DNA of 64,000 nucleotides from Brochothrix thermosphacta DSM 20171 = FSL F6-1036 (GTDB taxonomy: Bacteria; Bacillota; Bacilli; Lactobacillales; Listeriaceae): positions 2,226,285-2,290,284 of the forward strand of contig NZ_CP145608.1 in the NCBI RefSeq assembly GCF_036884295.1. Reading direction: 5' to 3'. Under the pieces are notes generated by a model. That model saw only the letters and a list, made by a program, of their open reading frames with translations, was not told where the DNA came from and did not search any database. The position numbers and the translations under genes were made by a program. How positions within the stretch are numbered: the stretch's first letter is position 1; each line of letters begins with the position of its first letter. Below, in pieces: positions 55,952-64,000 of this stretch.

Positions 55952-56347
55952 CTATTTCATTAAGTCTTCTTTAATCATCGACGTTGAAATACCTTCAGTA
56001 CGATCAAGATAAACAACCTCACATTGTTCACTTAGAAAGTCAAACTTACCTTTCCAATCATCGCCCATAACAAAAATATCAATGTCGTGAGCATCTACAT
56101 CTTTTACTTTTTGTTCCCAATCGTTTTCAGGGATTACTTCATCCACATATTTGATTGCTTCCAAAATGTATTTTCTGTGTTCATAACTATGATAGGCTTC
56201 TTTATGCTTTATAAGATTAAATTCATCTGTTGAAATTGCGACAGTCAAATGGTCACCTAATTGTTTTGCACGCTCTAAAAGACGAATATGTCCCCAGTGC
56301 AATAAATCAAACGTCCCATAAGTAATAATTTTTTTCATATCATACAC
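55952..56347 (-). CDS. tagD: Glycerol-3-phosphate cytidylyltransferase
   Basis: A 131-residue enzyme with the cytidylyltransferase motifs [16 protein letters not shown] (HxGH, residues about 8-23) and [14 protein letters not shown] at the C-terminus. It makes CDP-glycerol from CTP and glycerol-3-phosphate, the substrate of both TagF-like enzymes nearby. Its own terminator shows it is transcribed separately from the cluster. RBS GGAGTGTATGAT; the ATG at 56338, three codons in, is an alternative start. Confidence 0.95.
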   Translation of the reverse strand: MYDMKKIITYGTFDLLHWGHIRLLERAKQLGDHLTVAISTDEFNLIKHKEAYHSYEHRKYILEAIKYVDEVIPENDWEQKVKDVDAHDIDIFVMGDDWKGKFDFLSEQCEVVYLDRTEGISTSMIKEDLMK

Positions 56348-56469
56348 TCCACTCTAACTTATTTTTAAGTTATATTTTATTTAAGTTGTTTTATCAACGA
56401 TAGTATAACATATTTAGCTAATAATCAGATAATAATAGTATAACATTGATTGTGTTGAAGTATGAGTAA

Positions 56470-57405
56470 TTAATCTACATACTTATCTAAAAATGACATG
56501 ACGTGGTTAGTAAATAATTTTTTATCTACTGGGAAAGATTCTACGTGATTTGCACCTTTCGCAATGTAGATTGCTTTTGGTCCTTTCGTTGCTTTATAAA
56601 TTTCATAGGCATAGCTTGTGGGTACAAAATCATCTTTATCACCATGGATAACTAGCAATGGCAACTTGTTTTTTTCAATTGCTGCTAATGGATCTGCTTG
56701 TCCAAAGAAATAACCTGCACGTAGTTTTGTAATCCCACTTGTTATTGGCAACAACGGGAAACTTGGTAAGTTATAAAGCTCCTTTAATTGGTAACTTAAT
56801 TCCGCTTTTGCTGAGGTATAACCACAATCCTCAACAATGGCTTTAACATTATCAGGCAGTTTTTCACCTGTTGCCATCATCACTGTTGCTGCGCCCATAC
56901 TATGACCATGCAGAACGATTTCTTCCTCCGTACCATTCATGGCAATCGTTTTATCTATCCAGCGTTTGAAATCATTTTTCTCTAGATAACCAAAGCCCAC
57001 AAAATCACCTTCGCTATCGCCATGCGCTCGAACATCTGGAACCAACACATTATAACCAGCATCATGATACATTTTTGCAACGCCTGCCATATCTAAACGA
57101 GAGCCCATGTATCCATGAGAAATAACCACTGTACGTTTTGTTTTTTCACTGGCTGGTAAATACGATGCTTTAAGTTTCAAATCATCTTGTGACGTGATAG
57201 ACCATTCTTCTGTTTTAGCATCGTCTAAAAACCAACGTTTTTCTTTATAGAGCTTATCTTTTTTCGTTACACCCATATCTTCTGCTAAAAAGTCTTTTTC
57301 CCCCGGAACAACTGCTACATTATAAAAATAATTACCTGCAAAAATTAAACCACCACTAATAAGAACAACTATCGTGATTAGAATAATTAACATCTTCTTT
57401 TTCAT
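56470..57405 (-). CDS. Membrane-anchored alpha/beta hydrolase
   Basis: A 311-residue enzyme with an N-terminal membrane anchor (residues 3-25) and an outward-facing hydrolase domain. The nucleophile is the serine in HGHSMGAATVM, with an aspartate in VIHGDKDDFVPTSYA and a histidine in KGANHVESF near the C-terminus. The oxyanion stretch VVISHGYMGSR is also seen. It resembles the YqkD-like serine esterases; substrate unknown. I start at the ATG at 57405 (AGAGGCGGAG upstream); the frame extends eight codons further but without a ribosome site. Confidence 0.85.
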   Translation of the reverse strand: MKKKMLIILITIVVLISGGLIFAGNYFYNVAVVPGEKDFLAEDMGVTKKDKLYKEKRWFLDDAKTEEWSITSQDDLKLKASYLPASEKTKRTVVISHGYMGSRLDMAGVAKMYHDAGYNVLVPDVRAHGDSEGDFVGFGYLEKNDFKRWIDKTIAMNGTEEEIVLHGHSMGAATVMMATGEKLPDNVKAIVEDCGYTSAKAELSYQLKELYNLPSFPLLPITSGITKLRAGYFFGQADPLAAIEKNKLPLLVIHGDKDDFVPTSYAYEIYKATKGPKAIYIAKGANHVESFPVDKKLFTNHVMSFLDKYVD

Positions 57406-57737
57406 CTCCGCCTCTTTCTGAATAAGCACTCATCGTTTTATTTAAATTCTCTACTTCCAATATACACTATTTTTAGCTAATATTTGTTCTAAATAGTAAC
57501 TTTTAAGGACTACTTTTGGAAAGAGCATTTTGATGATAACACGACAAAGAACGTTCCAAATCAGTATTTGTCTTCAATAAAAACCAGTAGCTTGGCAGGG
57601 CTACTGGTTTTTTCTATATTATAGGGAGAGGCAAAATGAAAAAAACAAACTTGGCATTAGCTGTTCTTTACTCTTTAAATATAACAAGTGAGTGTTAACA
57701 AGTTATGACGAAGTTTGGTCTTTTTTGGGAAAGTTGT
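57406..57737. other. Intergenic region with a terminator and a 20-codon signal-peptide-like frame
   Basis: About 330 bases. It holds the hydrolase upstream region, a bidirectional terminator (57581-57610) and a mini frame on the plus strand (57636-57698: MKKTNLALAVLYSLNITSEC) behind GGGAGAGGCAAA. The mini frame looks like the cut-off start of an exported protein. No promoter is obvious for it. Confidence 0.5.
57579..57616. terminator. Bidirectional terminator after the PHP phosphoesterase gene
   Basis: Perfect 11-base arms AAACCAGTAGC (57581-57591) and GCTACTGGTTT (57600-57610), with TTTTTTC on the plus strand and TTTTTATTG on the minus strand. Confidence 0.85.
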
Positions 57738-58514
57738 TTAGATTGGTTTAAAAATCGCATGTTGTTGATCATACACGGCAATTTTTGTCACACAATGCTT
57801 CTTCAGCAAAGCGATGGCATCTTTAAAGTGGAACCCATAATGTGCCACTGAATGCGCATCAGAACCGATTGAGAAGCGCTGTCCGCCCATCGTGACATAC
57901 CATTCAATCATTTGTTCATAGAGTGCGACATTACCGTATTCATACATGCTACGCGTGTTTAACTCAAGCGCTATTTTATTTGTCTTCATCCGCTTCAGAA
58001 TCGCTGTTAAAACCGTTTTATGTTTTTGGAACTCCTCCAGTGTGACATCAAATAAACGGATGCCATAATCGAAGTGACTGAGAATATTTGCTTGCGGGAA
58101 ATGTTGTATCGCGATTAACAACAATCCAAAATATTCGTGCATCACTTGGCGGACTTCTTTTTTCTTCACTACGGGTTGTAAATAATCATACCGACCATTT
58201 TGATGCACGCTCAACAGCAATACATCAAATTCCTTACCCTCCAAATAAGCTAAGATTTTTTCTTTCGACTCCACCGTAAAACCCACTTCTAAACCTTTAC
58301 GAATACGACGACCGCTCGTTGTTTCTAACTGGGCAATAGTTGCTGAATACGCGTCATAATCAAGTACAGTGTCTTGTTCATTGTTGTAAAAATCATGAAA
58401 ATCAAGATGTTCTGTCGTCACAAGTGTGCCTTGACTGATTTTCAAATAATTGGCGAGTGTCTCTTCTGAGTCTGGCGAAAAATGTGTGTGCATATGCTGA
58501 TCATACCGCTTCAT
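57738..58514 (-). CDS. PHP-domain phosphoesterase (histidinol-phosphatase-like)
   Basis: A 258-residue PHP-fold hydrolase. Metal-binding histidines appear in QHMHTHFSPDS (His7, His9, His11), Glu and His in TTEHLDF, and Asp-His in SIGSDAHSV near the C-terminus. The nearest named relatives are HisJ-type histidinol phosphatases, but no other his gene is here. It is the last gene of an ABC importer operon (18-base gap) and, lacking a signal peptide, works in the cytoplasm. Dephosphorylation of the imported compound's breakdown product is inferred. RBS GAAGGAGGAATCAGC. Confidence 0.87.
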   Translation of the reverse strand: MKRYDQHMHTHFSPDSEETLANYLKISQGTLVTTEHLDFHDFYNNEQDTVLDYDAYSATIAQLETTSGRRIRKGLEVGFTVESKEKILAYLEGKEFDVLLLSVHQNGRYDYLQPVVKKKEVRQVMHEYFGLLLIAIQHFPQANILSHFDYGIRLFDVTLEEFQKHKTVLTAILKRMKTNKIALELNTRSMYEYGNVALYEQMIEWYVTMGGQRFSIGSDAHSVAHYGFHFKDAIALLKKHCVTKIAVYDQQHAIFKPI

Positions 58515-58532
58515 GCTGATTCCTCCTTCATC

Positions 58533-59546
58533 CTAAGCAATACTCAAACAATTGCGTTTTTCAAAGCGTAAGTGCACCCAATCACCGACTGAAAGTAAAT
58601 TGAAACTACGATACAGCTCATCAACACGTAAACGAACACCCTCTACTTCGACATAATAACTTAAAATATTCCCGCTCGTTGTCGCATCGACAATTCTGCC
58701 ACGGACCGTGTACTCTTCTTCACTGGGGTTAAACGCTGCTTTGTTCGAATCAATCACTTCTGGACGGATTGCAATGTCGCTTGTAACTGTCTGACCTGTC
58801 ACTTGAGCAAATGCTCTTGGTTCCAAAATATTATAGTTGCCCATAAATGAGGCGACAAATTTTGTTTTGGGCTGCGTATACAGTTCCGTCGGATGATCGG
58901 ATTGTTCAATTTGCCCTTCATTCATCACATGAACCACATCAGATAAAATCATTGCCTCGTCCTGATCGTGTGTTACAAAAATAGTCGTGATGTTCAACTG
59001 TTTTTGAATGCGCCGAATTTGTTTTTGTAAACTCTTACGTAACATCGCATCAATTGCTGATAGCGGTTCATCTAACAGCAGTACTTTCGGTTCTGTTACA
59101 ATCGCACGTGCCAGTGCAACCCGTTGTTTTTGCCCGCCCGACAATGACTGTGGGTACTGTTTTTCTTTACCGACAAGATCAACAATGGCGATTATTTCAG
59201 CGACTTTTTGTTCCCGTTCAACTTTTGGCACTTTGCTCATCTTCAAACCAAAAGCAATATTTTCTTCAACAGTCATATTGGGAAACAACGAATACTGTTG
59301 AAACACCATCCCAATTTCGCGTTGACCTGGCTCCAATTTAGTAATGTTTTTACCATTGATTAAAATCTCACCACCATCGATGGTTTCAAAGCCGGCTAAT
59401 GCGCGTAATAAAGTTGATTTTCCGCAACCGGATGGTCCTAACAAGGTGACTAAATGCCCTTCCTCAATCGATAGGGATAACTCGTTCAATACTTGCTTTT
59501 GTCCATCATATGTTTTGCGAATGTGTTTAAATTCAATGTAACTCAT
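58533..59546 (-). CDS. ABC importer ATPase (PotA/FbpC/PhnT type)
   Basis: A 337-residue ATPase with a C-terminal TOBE domain. It shows Walker A GPSGCGKST, Q-loop VFQQYSLFPNMTV, signature LSGGQKQRVALARAI, Walker B VLLLDEPLSAID and H-loop THDQDEA. TOBE lies at about residues 265-337. It energises the two PotB/PotC-like permeases upstream. The start is the ATG at 59546 (AAGGAGGAGAAAGAAC upstream), 19 bases after the permease stop; a longer frame overlaps that permease. Confidence 0.9.
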   Translation of the reverse strand: MSYIEFKHIRKTYDGQKQVLNELSLSIEEGHLVTLLGPSGCGKSTLLRALAGFETIDGGEILINGKNITKLEPGQREIGMVFQQYSLFPNMTVEENIAFGLKMSKVPKVEREQKVAEIIAIVDLVGKEKQYPQSLSGGQKQRVALARAIVTEPKVLLLDEPLSAIDAMLRKSLQKQIRRIQKQLNITTIFVTHDQDEAMILSDVVHVMNEGQIEQSDHPTELYTQPKTKFVASFMGNYNILEPRAFAQVTGQTVTSDIAIRPEVIDSNKAAFNPSEEEYTVRGRIVDATTSGNILSYYVEVEGVRLRVDELYRSFNLLSVGDWVHLRFEKRNCLSIA

Positions 59547-59565
59547 GTTCTTTCTCCTCCTTATG

Positions 59566-60354
59566 TTAAGCCTTACGGTTAAGTCGTGTAACGCCATACG
59601 ATAGCAATAACATCACCGCAAACATTAACACAGAAACGGCACTAGCCGAGTGCCCAGAAACAGCACGTATTTCATTCAGGTAAACACCTAATGTTGGGAA
59701 ATAACTGCCTGCTAGTATATTGATTAAAACAAAATCACCAAACAAAATACCTACTGCCAAAAGCAATGTTGCCAATAAGCCTTTTTTCACACTTGGGACA
59801 ATGATGCGGAAGTACGTATAAAACTTGTTGGCTCCTAAAATCGCTGCGCTTTCTAAAATCGGTACAACATCAATGGTATTTAGTGCATTTTTAATGCCTT
59901 GATACATATAGGGTAGTATGACGATGCCATAAGCACATATCACTAAGAAAATTCGGTTAGAGAGAAAACTATCGCTGCCACCGTATAGCGATAAAATACT
60001 GACTGCAAGAATAACTCCTTGTATTCCATAAGGAATTTTAGAGAGAATATCAACATACTTATCCACTTTTGGAAAATACACCCGAATGACAAATTGTGTC
60101 ACTAACATCAACAACATCATCAATACTGTTGGGACAAAAGCCACAATCAACGTACGGATAATTGCTGGTCCGATCGCATTTCCTCGTGTAAACAAGTCGG
60201 TATAGAATGAGAGTGTAAACGCGCTTGGCATCAGTGTGGTGACATCTTTAAAGAGCGAGTTAACCAATGTTATCACTGGTGGGATAATCAAGAAAAGTGT
60301 CACTGCTACAATAATCACGTTGCTTAAAAAAGCTTTTCGTTTAAGTGTTTGCAT
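59566..60354 (-). CDS. ABC importer permease (PotC-like)
   Basis: A 262-residue inner-membrane permease with six helices. The EAA loop is in VVPILESAAILGANKFYTYFRIIVPSVKKG, which contacts the ATPase. It forms a heterodimer with the product of the gene directly upstream; its ATG follows that gene's stop without a gap. RBS AAAGGATTTATAA. Confidence 0.9.
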   Translation of the reverse strand: MQTLKRKAFLSNVIIVAVTLFLIIPPVITLVNSLFKDVTTLMPSAFTLSFYTDLFTRGNAIGPAIIRTLIVAFVPTVLMMLLMLVTQFVIRVYFPKVDKYVDILSKIPYGIQGVILAVSILSLYGGSDSFLSNRIFLVICAYGIVILPYMYQGIKNALNTIDVVPILESAAILGANKFYTYFRIIVPSVKKGLLATLLLAVGILFGDFVLINILAGSYFPTLGVYLNEIRAVSGHSASAVSVLMFAVMLLLSYGVTRLNRKA

Positions 60355-61203
60355 TTATAAATCCTTTCTCAACTTCGCTAAAAGTCGCGTACTCAAAATC
60401 GTTGTCACACCCATCAACACTAATAGTATCAATGATAAGGCACTCCCCAATTCAACTTGCTGAACAACATCGCCTGTAAACATCGAAGAGATCCGAATAG
60501 GTAGTAACGAAAAATTGGTTCCCATTAACGCATAAGGCGTTGCATACGCTGCAAGTGCATTGGAGAACATCACCGCAAAGGTGCCCAGAATACTGGGTAA
60601 CAACAAGGGTAACCCCACACGTAGCCAAAATTGAAAGGTGCTCGCGTGTAACAGTTGAGCCGCTTCTTTGTACTCCGTTTTAATGGCATCAAACGATGGA
60701 TACAACAGCAAGGTTGCCAGTGGAATTTGAAAATAAACAAATGTGAGCATGATCCCTGACGACGAATACAGATTGAAGTTGGCTAAAAAATCGATCCCTG
60801 TTTGTTGACCCAAACGAACGAGTATACCTGAGTTGCCTAATAAGATGATGAAGGCAAATGCCAGTTGGATTCCTTGAAAATTAGCGGTCATATTCAAAAC
60901 ATTCACAAACCCATTACGAATTTTAGATGAGGATTGATGAATAGCATAGGCGCTCAGCACCGCAATTGCTAAACCAACCAATGAAGAAATAACGGCAATA
61001 ATCAAACTGTTACGAATCGAAAGCGTGTAATAGTCGCTCGCAAAAATCTCTTTGAAATTGGCAAAGGTAAATCCCTCTCCTCCAACAGGCTTAAAACTGT
61101 TCTGTACTATATTAAACAAGGGTAATAATTCAAACATGATCACAAAAAGCGCAAATGGTACAAGTAAGACTAAATACTTCCAATACGATTGTTTCCCTAA
61201 CAC
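60355..61203 (-). CDS. ABC importer permease (PotB-like)
   Basis: A 282-residue permease with six helices. The EAA loop is IKTEYKEAAQLLHASTFQFWLRVGLPLLLPS. The N-terminal helix (WKYLVLLVPFALFVIMFELLPLF) is typical of the PotB/FbpB group. Partner of the next gene. RBS AAAGGGAGGCACAACTT. The start is 15 bases from the phosphatase-family gene. Confidence 0.9.
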   Translation of the reverse strand: MLGKQSYWKYLVLLVPFALFVIMFELLPLFNIVQNSFKPVGGEGFTFANFKEIFASDYYTLSIRNSLIIAVISSLVGLAIAVLSAYAIHQSSSKIRNGFVNVLNMTANFQGIQLAFAFIILLGNSGILVRLGQQTGIDFLANFNLYSSSGIMLTFVYFQIPLATLLLYPSFDAIKTEYKEAAQLLHASTFQFWLRVGLPLLLPSILGTFAVMFSNALAAYATPYALMGTNFSLLPIRISSMFTGDVVQQVELGSALSLILLVLMGVTTILSTRLLAKLRKDL

Positions 61204-61218
61204 AAGTTGTGCCTCCCT

Positions 61219-62028
61219 TTAAATAAACGTGAGTGGTGCCATCTGTTCACTCGGAGTCAACCCTAAGAGCTGACAGAGTAACGGTGCAATTTGTCGTTGT
61301 TTAACGAGCACGTCGCGGTAATCCCCAGTTGTTACATCTTCTGAAAAGATATACAAAGGTACCTGTCGATCATCTGACGATATGCCGTTATGCGTTTGAA
61401 AGGTGTTCATGCCATGATCAGCGGTCACAACGATTTGATACCCTTGAGCGCGCCACTTTAAAATAAACCCTGCTAATAAACTATCGATCGCCACTGTTTG
61501 TTGAACGTATTCTTTACTATCTGAACCATAGCGATGACCCACATCATCAATGTTCATCGTATGAATCAGTGTATAATCCGTTTGTTGTTGCTGAATTAAA
61601 TAATCACCATCCAATAACAAGTGACTATCAGGGTAATGGTCTTCAAAATAGAACAACCCCTGTTGAATATAGCCAGCACTATTAAATTGTAGGCGATCGG
61701 TTTCTGGATTAAACGGTGATTTATTATACAGTTCGCTCACCCAGTGATACGCTGCTGCACCTGTTGTAAGGCCCGCTTCTTGAGCGAGTTGGAACACACT
61801 CACCTCTTTAGAAGGGCTGGTGCAATGATTAGCGTAAATACCATTTTGATACGTTGGAACGCCTGTCTGCAATACTTCATAAAGCGGACGTGACTGTGCA
61901 GGCACTTCTGCTTCAACGGTGTACACCGCACACTGCTGTTGTTCGATCATATGTGCCATAAAACCCATATGCGCAAACGCCGTTTTGGCGTTAAGTCCAT
62001 CTAATACGACAAAAATCGTTTTTCCCAT
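61219..62028 (-). CDS. Cytoplasmic alkaline-phosphatase-superfamily phosphodiesterase/phosphonatase-like enzyme
   Basis: A 269-residue member of the alkaline phosphatase superfamily (type I phosphodiesterase/PhnA-like). The metal sites are visible: Asp in FVVLDGLN (residue about 10), a likely nucleophile serine in AQSRPLYE, Asp and His in NIDDVGHRYG, Asp-His in TADHGM and His in THNG. It has no signal peptide, so it acts after uptake. It lies between the binding-protein and permease genes of an importer, so it probably hydrolyses the imported phospho-compound. I start at the ATG at 62028 (GGGAG eight bases upstream) rather than the GTG at 62037. Confidence 0.85.
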   Translation of the reverse strand: MGKTIFVVLDGLNAKTAFAHMGFMAHMIEQQQCAVYTVEAEVPAQSRPLYEVLQTGVPTYQNGIYANHCTSPSKEVSVFQLAQEAGLTTGAAAYHWVSELYNKSPFNPETDRLQFNSAGYIQQGLFYFEDHYPDSHLLLDGDYLIQQQQTDYTLIHTMNIDDVGHRYGSDSKEYVQQTVAIDSLLAGFILKWRAQGYQIVVTADHGMNTFQTHNGISSDDRQVPLYIFSEDVTTGDYRDVLVKQRQIAPLLCQLLGLTPSEQMAPLTFI

Positions 62029-62040
62029 CCGATTCACTCC

Positions 62041-63153
62041 CTATTTTGCTTTAGTTAAAACTTCTTCTTGCCATTGTTTACCTAAAGTCGTTGCCGCTGC
62101 ATCCCACGCTTTTGTATCTTTAATTGGACGGGCTTTTTTGTACTCTGCATCATCGAGCAATTTGGCTTTAACATCTGCTGGCAATTTGACTTTATTACGA
62201 ATCGGACGAGCAAATCCACGTGCGAGGTTAATTTGACCTTCATCAGATAAAATATACTCGCGTGTCAGTGCTGCTGCATAAGGATGTGGCGCATACGCAT
62301 TGATGATTGTTGCATAACCACTTTGAACGCTACCATCTGTTGGAATTGAGACAGCGAAGTCAGTTTTAGCATTCCCTTTTTCAATCGCATTTTTGTAGTT
62401 CAATGCATTAAAATCCCAGAAAATACCGACAGCGATTTCACCTGCTTCTAAACGGGCAAGCGACGCTTCACCCATATCCAAACGCCCTTGTTCTGCTAAC
62501 TTCGCAAAAAATGCCAATCCCGGTTCAAGATTACTTTCATCGCCACCATTCGCAATAGCAGCTGCAAGTACCGCATTTTGTGATTGTGACCCTGCATTCA
62601 CATCGCCGATTGTTACTTTATAATCACCTTTTAAAATATCAGCAAATGATTTTGGTGCGTCTTTCACTTTGGCTGTATTTGTCATGAAAGAAATCGTGCC
62701 CGTGTAACCGATGACCCAGTCACCGTTATCGTCTTTTGCCCAATCAGGCACTTCGTCCCAATAAGATGTTTTATAAGGAAGCGTTACGCCCTTACTCTCT
62801 GCTATCGGACCGAATGATTGACCAACATCACCGATATCTTTGGTCGCTTTTTTCTTTTCTGATTCAAACAATGCAATTTCTTCGGCTGAGCTCATATCTG
62901 TATCTGCATGCTTGACCCCGTATTTTTTATCGATATTTCCCCAAGTCTCACCCCAGTTTGCCCATGTATCCGGCATCCCTACTGATTCGACTTTACCTTC
63001 TGCTTTCGCTTTCTTTTCAATGTCACTTAGCGATAAGCTATTTAAATCAATTGATTGACTTGTTTCTTTTTTATCGTCTGCCGACGCACCACAACCTGCT
63101 AATAATGTTGTTGCCACTAAAGATACCACTAAGCCTTTTTTCAATTTCCCCAT
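62041..63153 (-). CDS. ABC importer substrate-binding lipoprotein
   Basis: A 370-residue binding protein of the PotD/FbpA/AEP type. The signal peptide ends in lipobox LLAGC (Cys about 22). The domain has a central IGYTGTISFMTNTAKVKDAPKSF and a ligand-loop NAGSQSQNAVLA; many Trp, Asp and Ser residues line the expected cleft. First gene of the six-gene operon (binding protein, phosphatase-family enzyme, two permeases, ATPase, PHP enzyme). The ligand is unknown; an organophosphate is inferred from the enzymes. RBS TAGGAGGATTTATTATA. Confidence 0.9.
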   Translation of the reverse strand: MGKLKKGLVVSLVATTLLAGCGASADDKKETSQSIDLNSLSLSDIEKKAKAEGKVESVGMPDTWANWGETWGNIDKKYGVKHADTDMSSAEEIALFESEKKKATKDIGDVGQSFGPIAESKGVTLPYKTSYWDEVPDWAKDDNGDWVIGYTGTISFMTNTAKVKDAPKSFADILKGDYKVTIGDVNAGSQSQNAVLAAAIANGGDESNLEPGLAFFAKLAEQGRLDMGEASLARLEAGEIAVGIFWDFNALNYKNAIEKGNAKTDFAVSIPTDGSVQSGYATIINAYAPHPYAAALTREYILSDEGQINLARGFARPIRNKVKLPADVKAKLLDDAEYKKARPIKDTKAWDAAATTLGKQWQEEVLTKAK

Positions 63154-63292
63154 TATAATAAATCCTCCTAGTTGTTCTTTTTTTGGTGGTTAAGCCGTTG
63201 CACCCTTACCACATCCTTAGATTAGCAGAGGATTATTGACGCTTTGTATCCCTTTCGTAAATGCTCTGTAAAGTTTTTTTGATACCTTTACA

Positions 63293-63344
63293 AAAATAAA
63301 ACAAACAGAGAAGCCCGTTTGGACTTCTCTGTTTGTTTTATTTT
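63293..63344. terminator. 21-bp perfect inverted repeat, likely bidirectional terminator
   Basis: Arms 63293-63313 and 63324-63344 are exact complements, with a 10-base loop (CCCGTTTGGA). T-rich arms end on both strands. It would block read-through from the gene at 63503 into the ABC operon. Confidence 0.7.
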
Positions 63345-63455
63345 ATTCATGCACAACCTATATAAAGATAGTATCTTCTATATCTCTACGGCAATGAGAC
63401 GCGTCATGTTGCGATATTTTGCAGGTGTCACAAAGGTTATGTTATTAACATCACC

Positions 63456-63497
63456 AAAAGGCGAGAAAGTATATATATGCTCTCTCGCCTTTTTGAT
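63456..63497 (-). terminator. Terminator of the DUF5068-like gene
   Basis: The arms AAAAGGCGAGA (63456-63466) and TCTCGCCTTTT (63483-63493) pair. On the minus strand the stem ends in CTTTT. Confidence 0.75.
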
Positions 63498-63502
63498 GCA
63501 CA

Positions 63503-64000
63503 TTATTTTTTCCACTCAAAAGTAGCTGTTTTACCTTTTTCAATACTTGCTGATGTATCATAATCAAGCAATCTAGTTTCAAGTACAAATGATTTATCCT
63601 TCCAAATTTTATCGTATTGTTCTTTATCCAACACGAAAACTTGGATCCAATCGCCTGACTTACCCTGCTCTAGTTTACCTGAGGCTGGACTTTTAACAAG
63701 CATACCTTCACTTAATGTTTTTTGCGAACCATTGTTGACAAGTAATGTTGAGCTTGAAGAAGTTAATGAAATATCATAATCGCCTTGATTATCTAATTTA
63801 AACTTCGCAGTCAACAAAACAACGCCATTTTCAAAGCTAATAAAACGGGAAGCTTTATCTTCATTCGGTTTAAATTCGGTAAATTGATAACCTTCCAATG
63901 TCACTTCTGTTTTACCAATTTTCTCTTTTTTATTTAAAGCTGTATTTTCTTGTAAAAGTGTTTTCTCGCCCCAATTTTCTAACGTTACTTTATCTTTGTA
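63503..64000 (-). CDS. DUF5068-like exported protein, C-terminal part
   Basis: The frame is open to the right edge; 165 residues are visible. It is a beta-sandwich-like domain with alternating strands (VVLLTAKFKLDNQGDYDISL, SSTLLVNNGSQ, DWIQVFVLDKEQYDKIWKD, TATFEWKK), like the DUF5068 lipoproteins of Listeria-related bacteria. An internal GTG (63904) is not a real start, because the frame continues upstream (NWGEKTLLQENTALNKKEKI). Signal peptide and lipobox would lie beyond the window. Function unknown. Confidence 0.7.
   Translation of the reverse strand, partial: YKDKVTLENWGEKTLLQENTALNKKEKIGKTEVTLEGYQFTEFKPNEDKASRFISFENGVVLLTAKFKLDNQGDYDISLTSSSSTLLVNNGSQKTLSEGMLVKSPASGKLEQGKSGDWIQVFVLDKEQYDKIWKDKSFVLETRLLDYDTSASIEKGKTATFEWKK

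Larger units (their letters stand above)
63154..63502. other. Intergenic region upstream of the ABC operon
   Basis: 349 bases. It contains the operon promoter region (not clearly resolved), a 21-bp perfect inverted repeat (63293-63344) and the terminator of the next gene (63456-63493). No gene seen. Confidence 0.55.

Overview
The window is low-GC, densely coded Gram-positive DNA from a facultatively anaerobic member of the Bacilli. The AT-rich codon use, GGAGG-type ribosome sites, Fur and CcpA (cre) type operators, PTS systems, pyruvate formate-lyase, WxL and DUF5776 surface proteins and teichoic acid genes all point this way. A Listeriaceae relative (Brochothrix-like) or a neighbouring Lactobacillales genus fits best. 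No rRNA or tRNA was seen, so this is inference.

Layout. 1-7.2 kb: N-terminal part of a WxL surface protein, gdhA, a Bce-type ABC exporter whose permease gene is split near its start by an IS30 element, and a PepSY lipoprotein. 7.4-13.2 kb: a Qnr-like pentapeptide repeat protein and a five-gene ferric-siderophore uptake operon with a Fur-box promoter. 13.3-21.3 kb: a cellobiose-type PTS operon ending in a MupG-family phospho-muramidase, an Eis-type acetyltransferase paired with a GH1 6-phospho-beta-glucosidase, a formate/nitrite channel and an aldo/keto reductase. 21.7-28.1 kb (mostly plus strand): an unknown coiled-coil protein, a dicarboxylate/amino-acid symporter, a membrane-linked XRE regulator with a small partner, a YtrA-type GntR/ABC operon and a Crp/Fnr regulator. 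28.4-34 kb: pflA-pflB and a purine nucleoside operon.

34.2-41.7 kb: a ROK regulator, a secreted Endo H-like glycosidase, an orphan P-loop kinase, a DUF985 cupin, a VOC protein and an MMPL transporter broken by a one-base frameshift. 41.8-45 kb: a NagP-type PTS IICB preceded by a free-standing half EIIC, then galE. 45-48.7 kb: a decayed ISL3 transposase and an autolysin with six DUF5776 repeats, frameshifted by a 7-bp duplication. 49.2-56.3 kb: galU and a glycerol-phosphate teichoic acid cluster with tagD. 56.5-64 kb: an alpha/beta hydrolase, a six-gene ABC importer operon that also encodes an alkaline-phosphatase-superfamily enzyme and a PHP phosphoesterase, and the C-terminal part of a DUF5068-like protein.

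How parts connect. The two PTS operons carry the same 12-bp palindrome TGGTCTATACCA in their promoters, close to the NagR/DasR operator. With MupG and NagP this suggests an amino-sugar or wall-recycling regulon, which the Endo H-like enzyme could feed. cre-like sites sit before several sugar, nucleoside and glycan genes. The best candidate for an undescribed system is the 57.7-63.2 kb operon, which looks like uptake plus two-step cytoplasmic breakdown of an organophosphate. A second new pattern is a recurring terminator hairpin with a TGAC-N7-GTCAGR core at four places.
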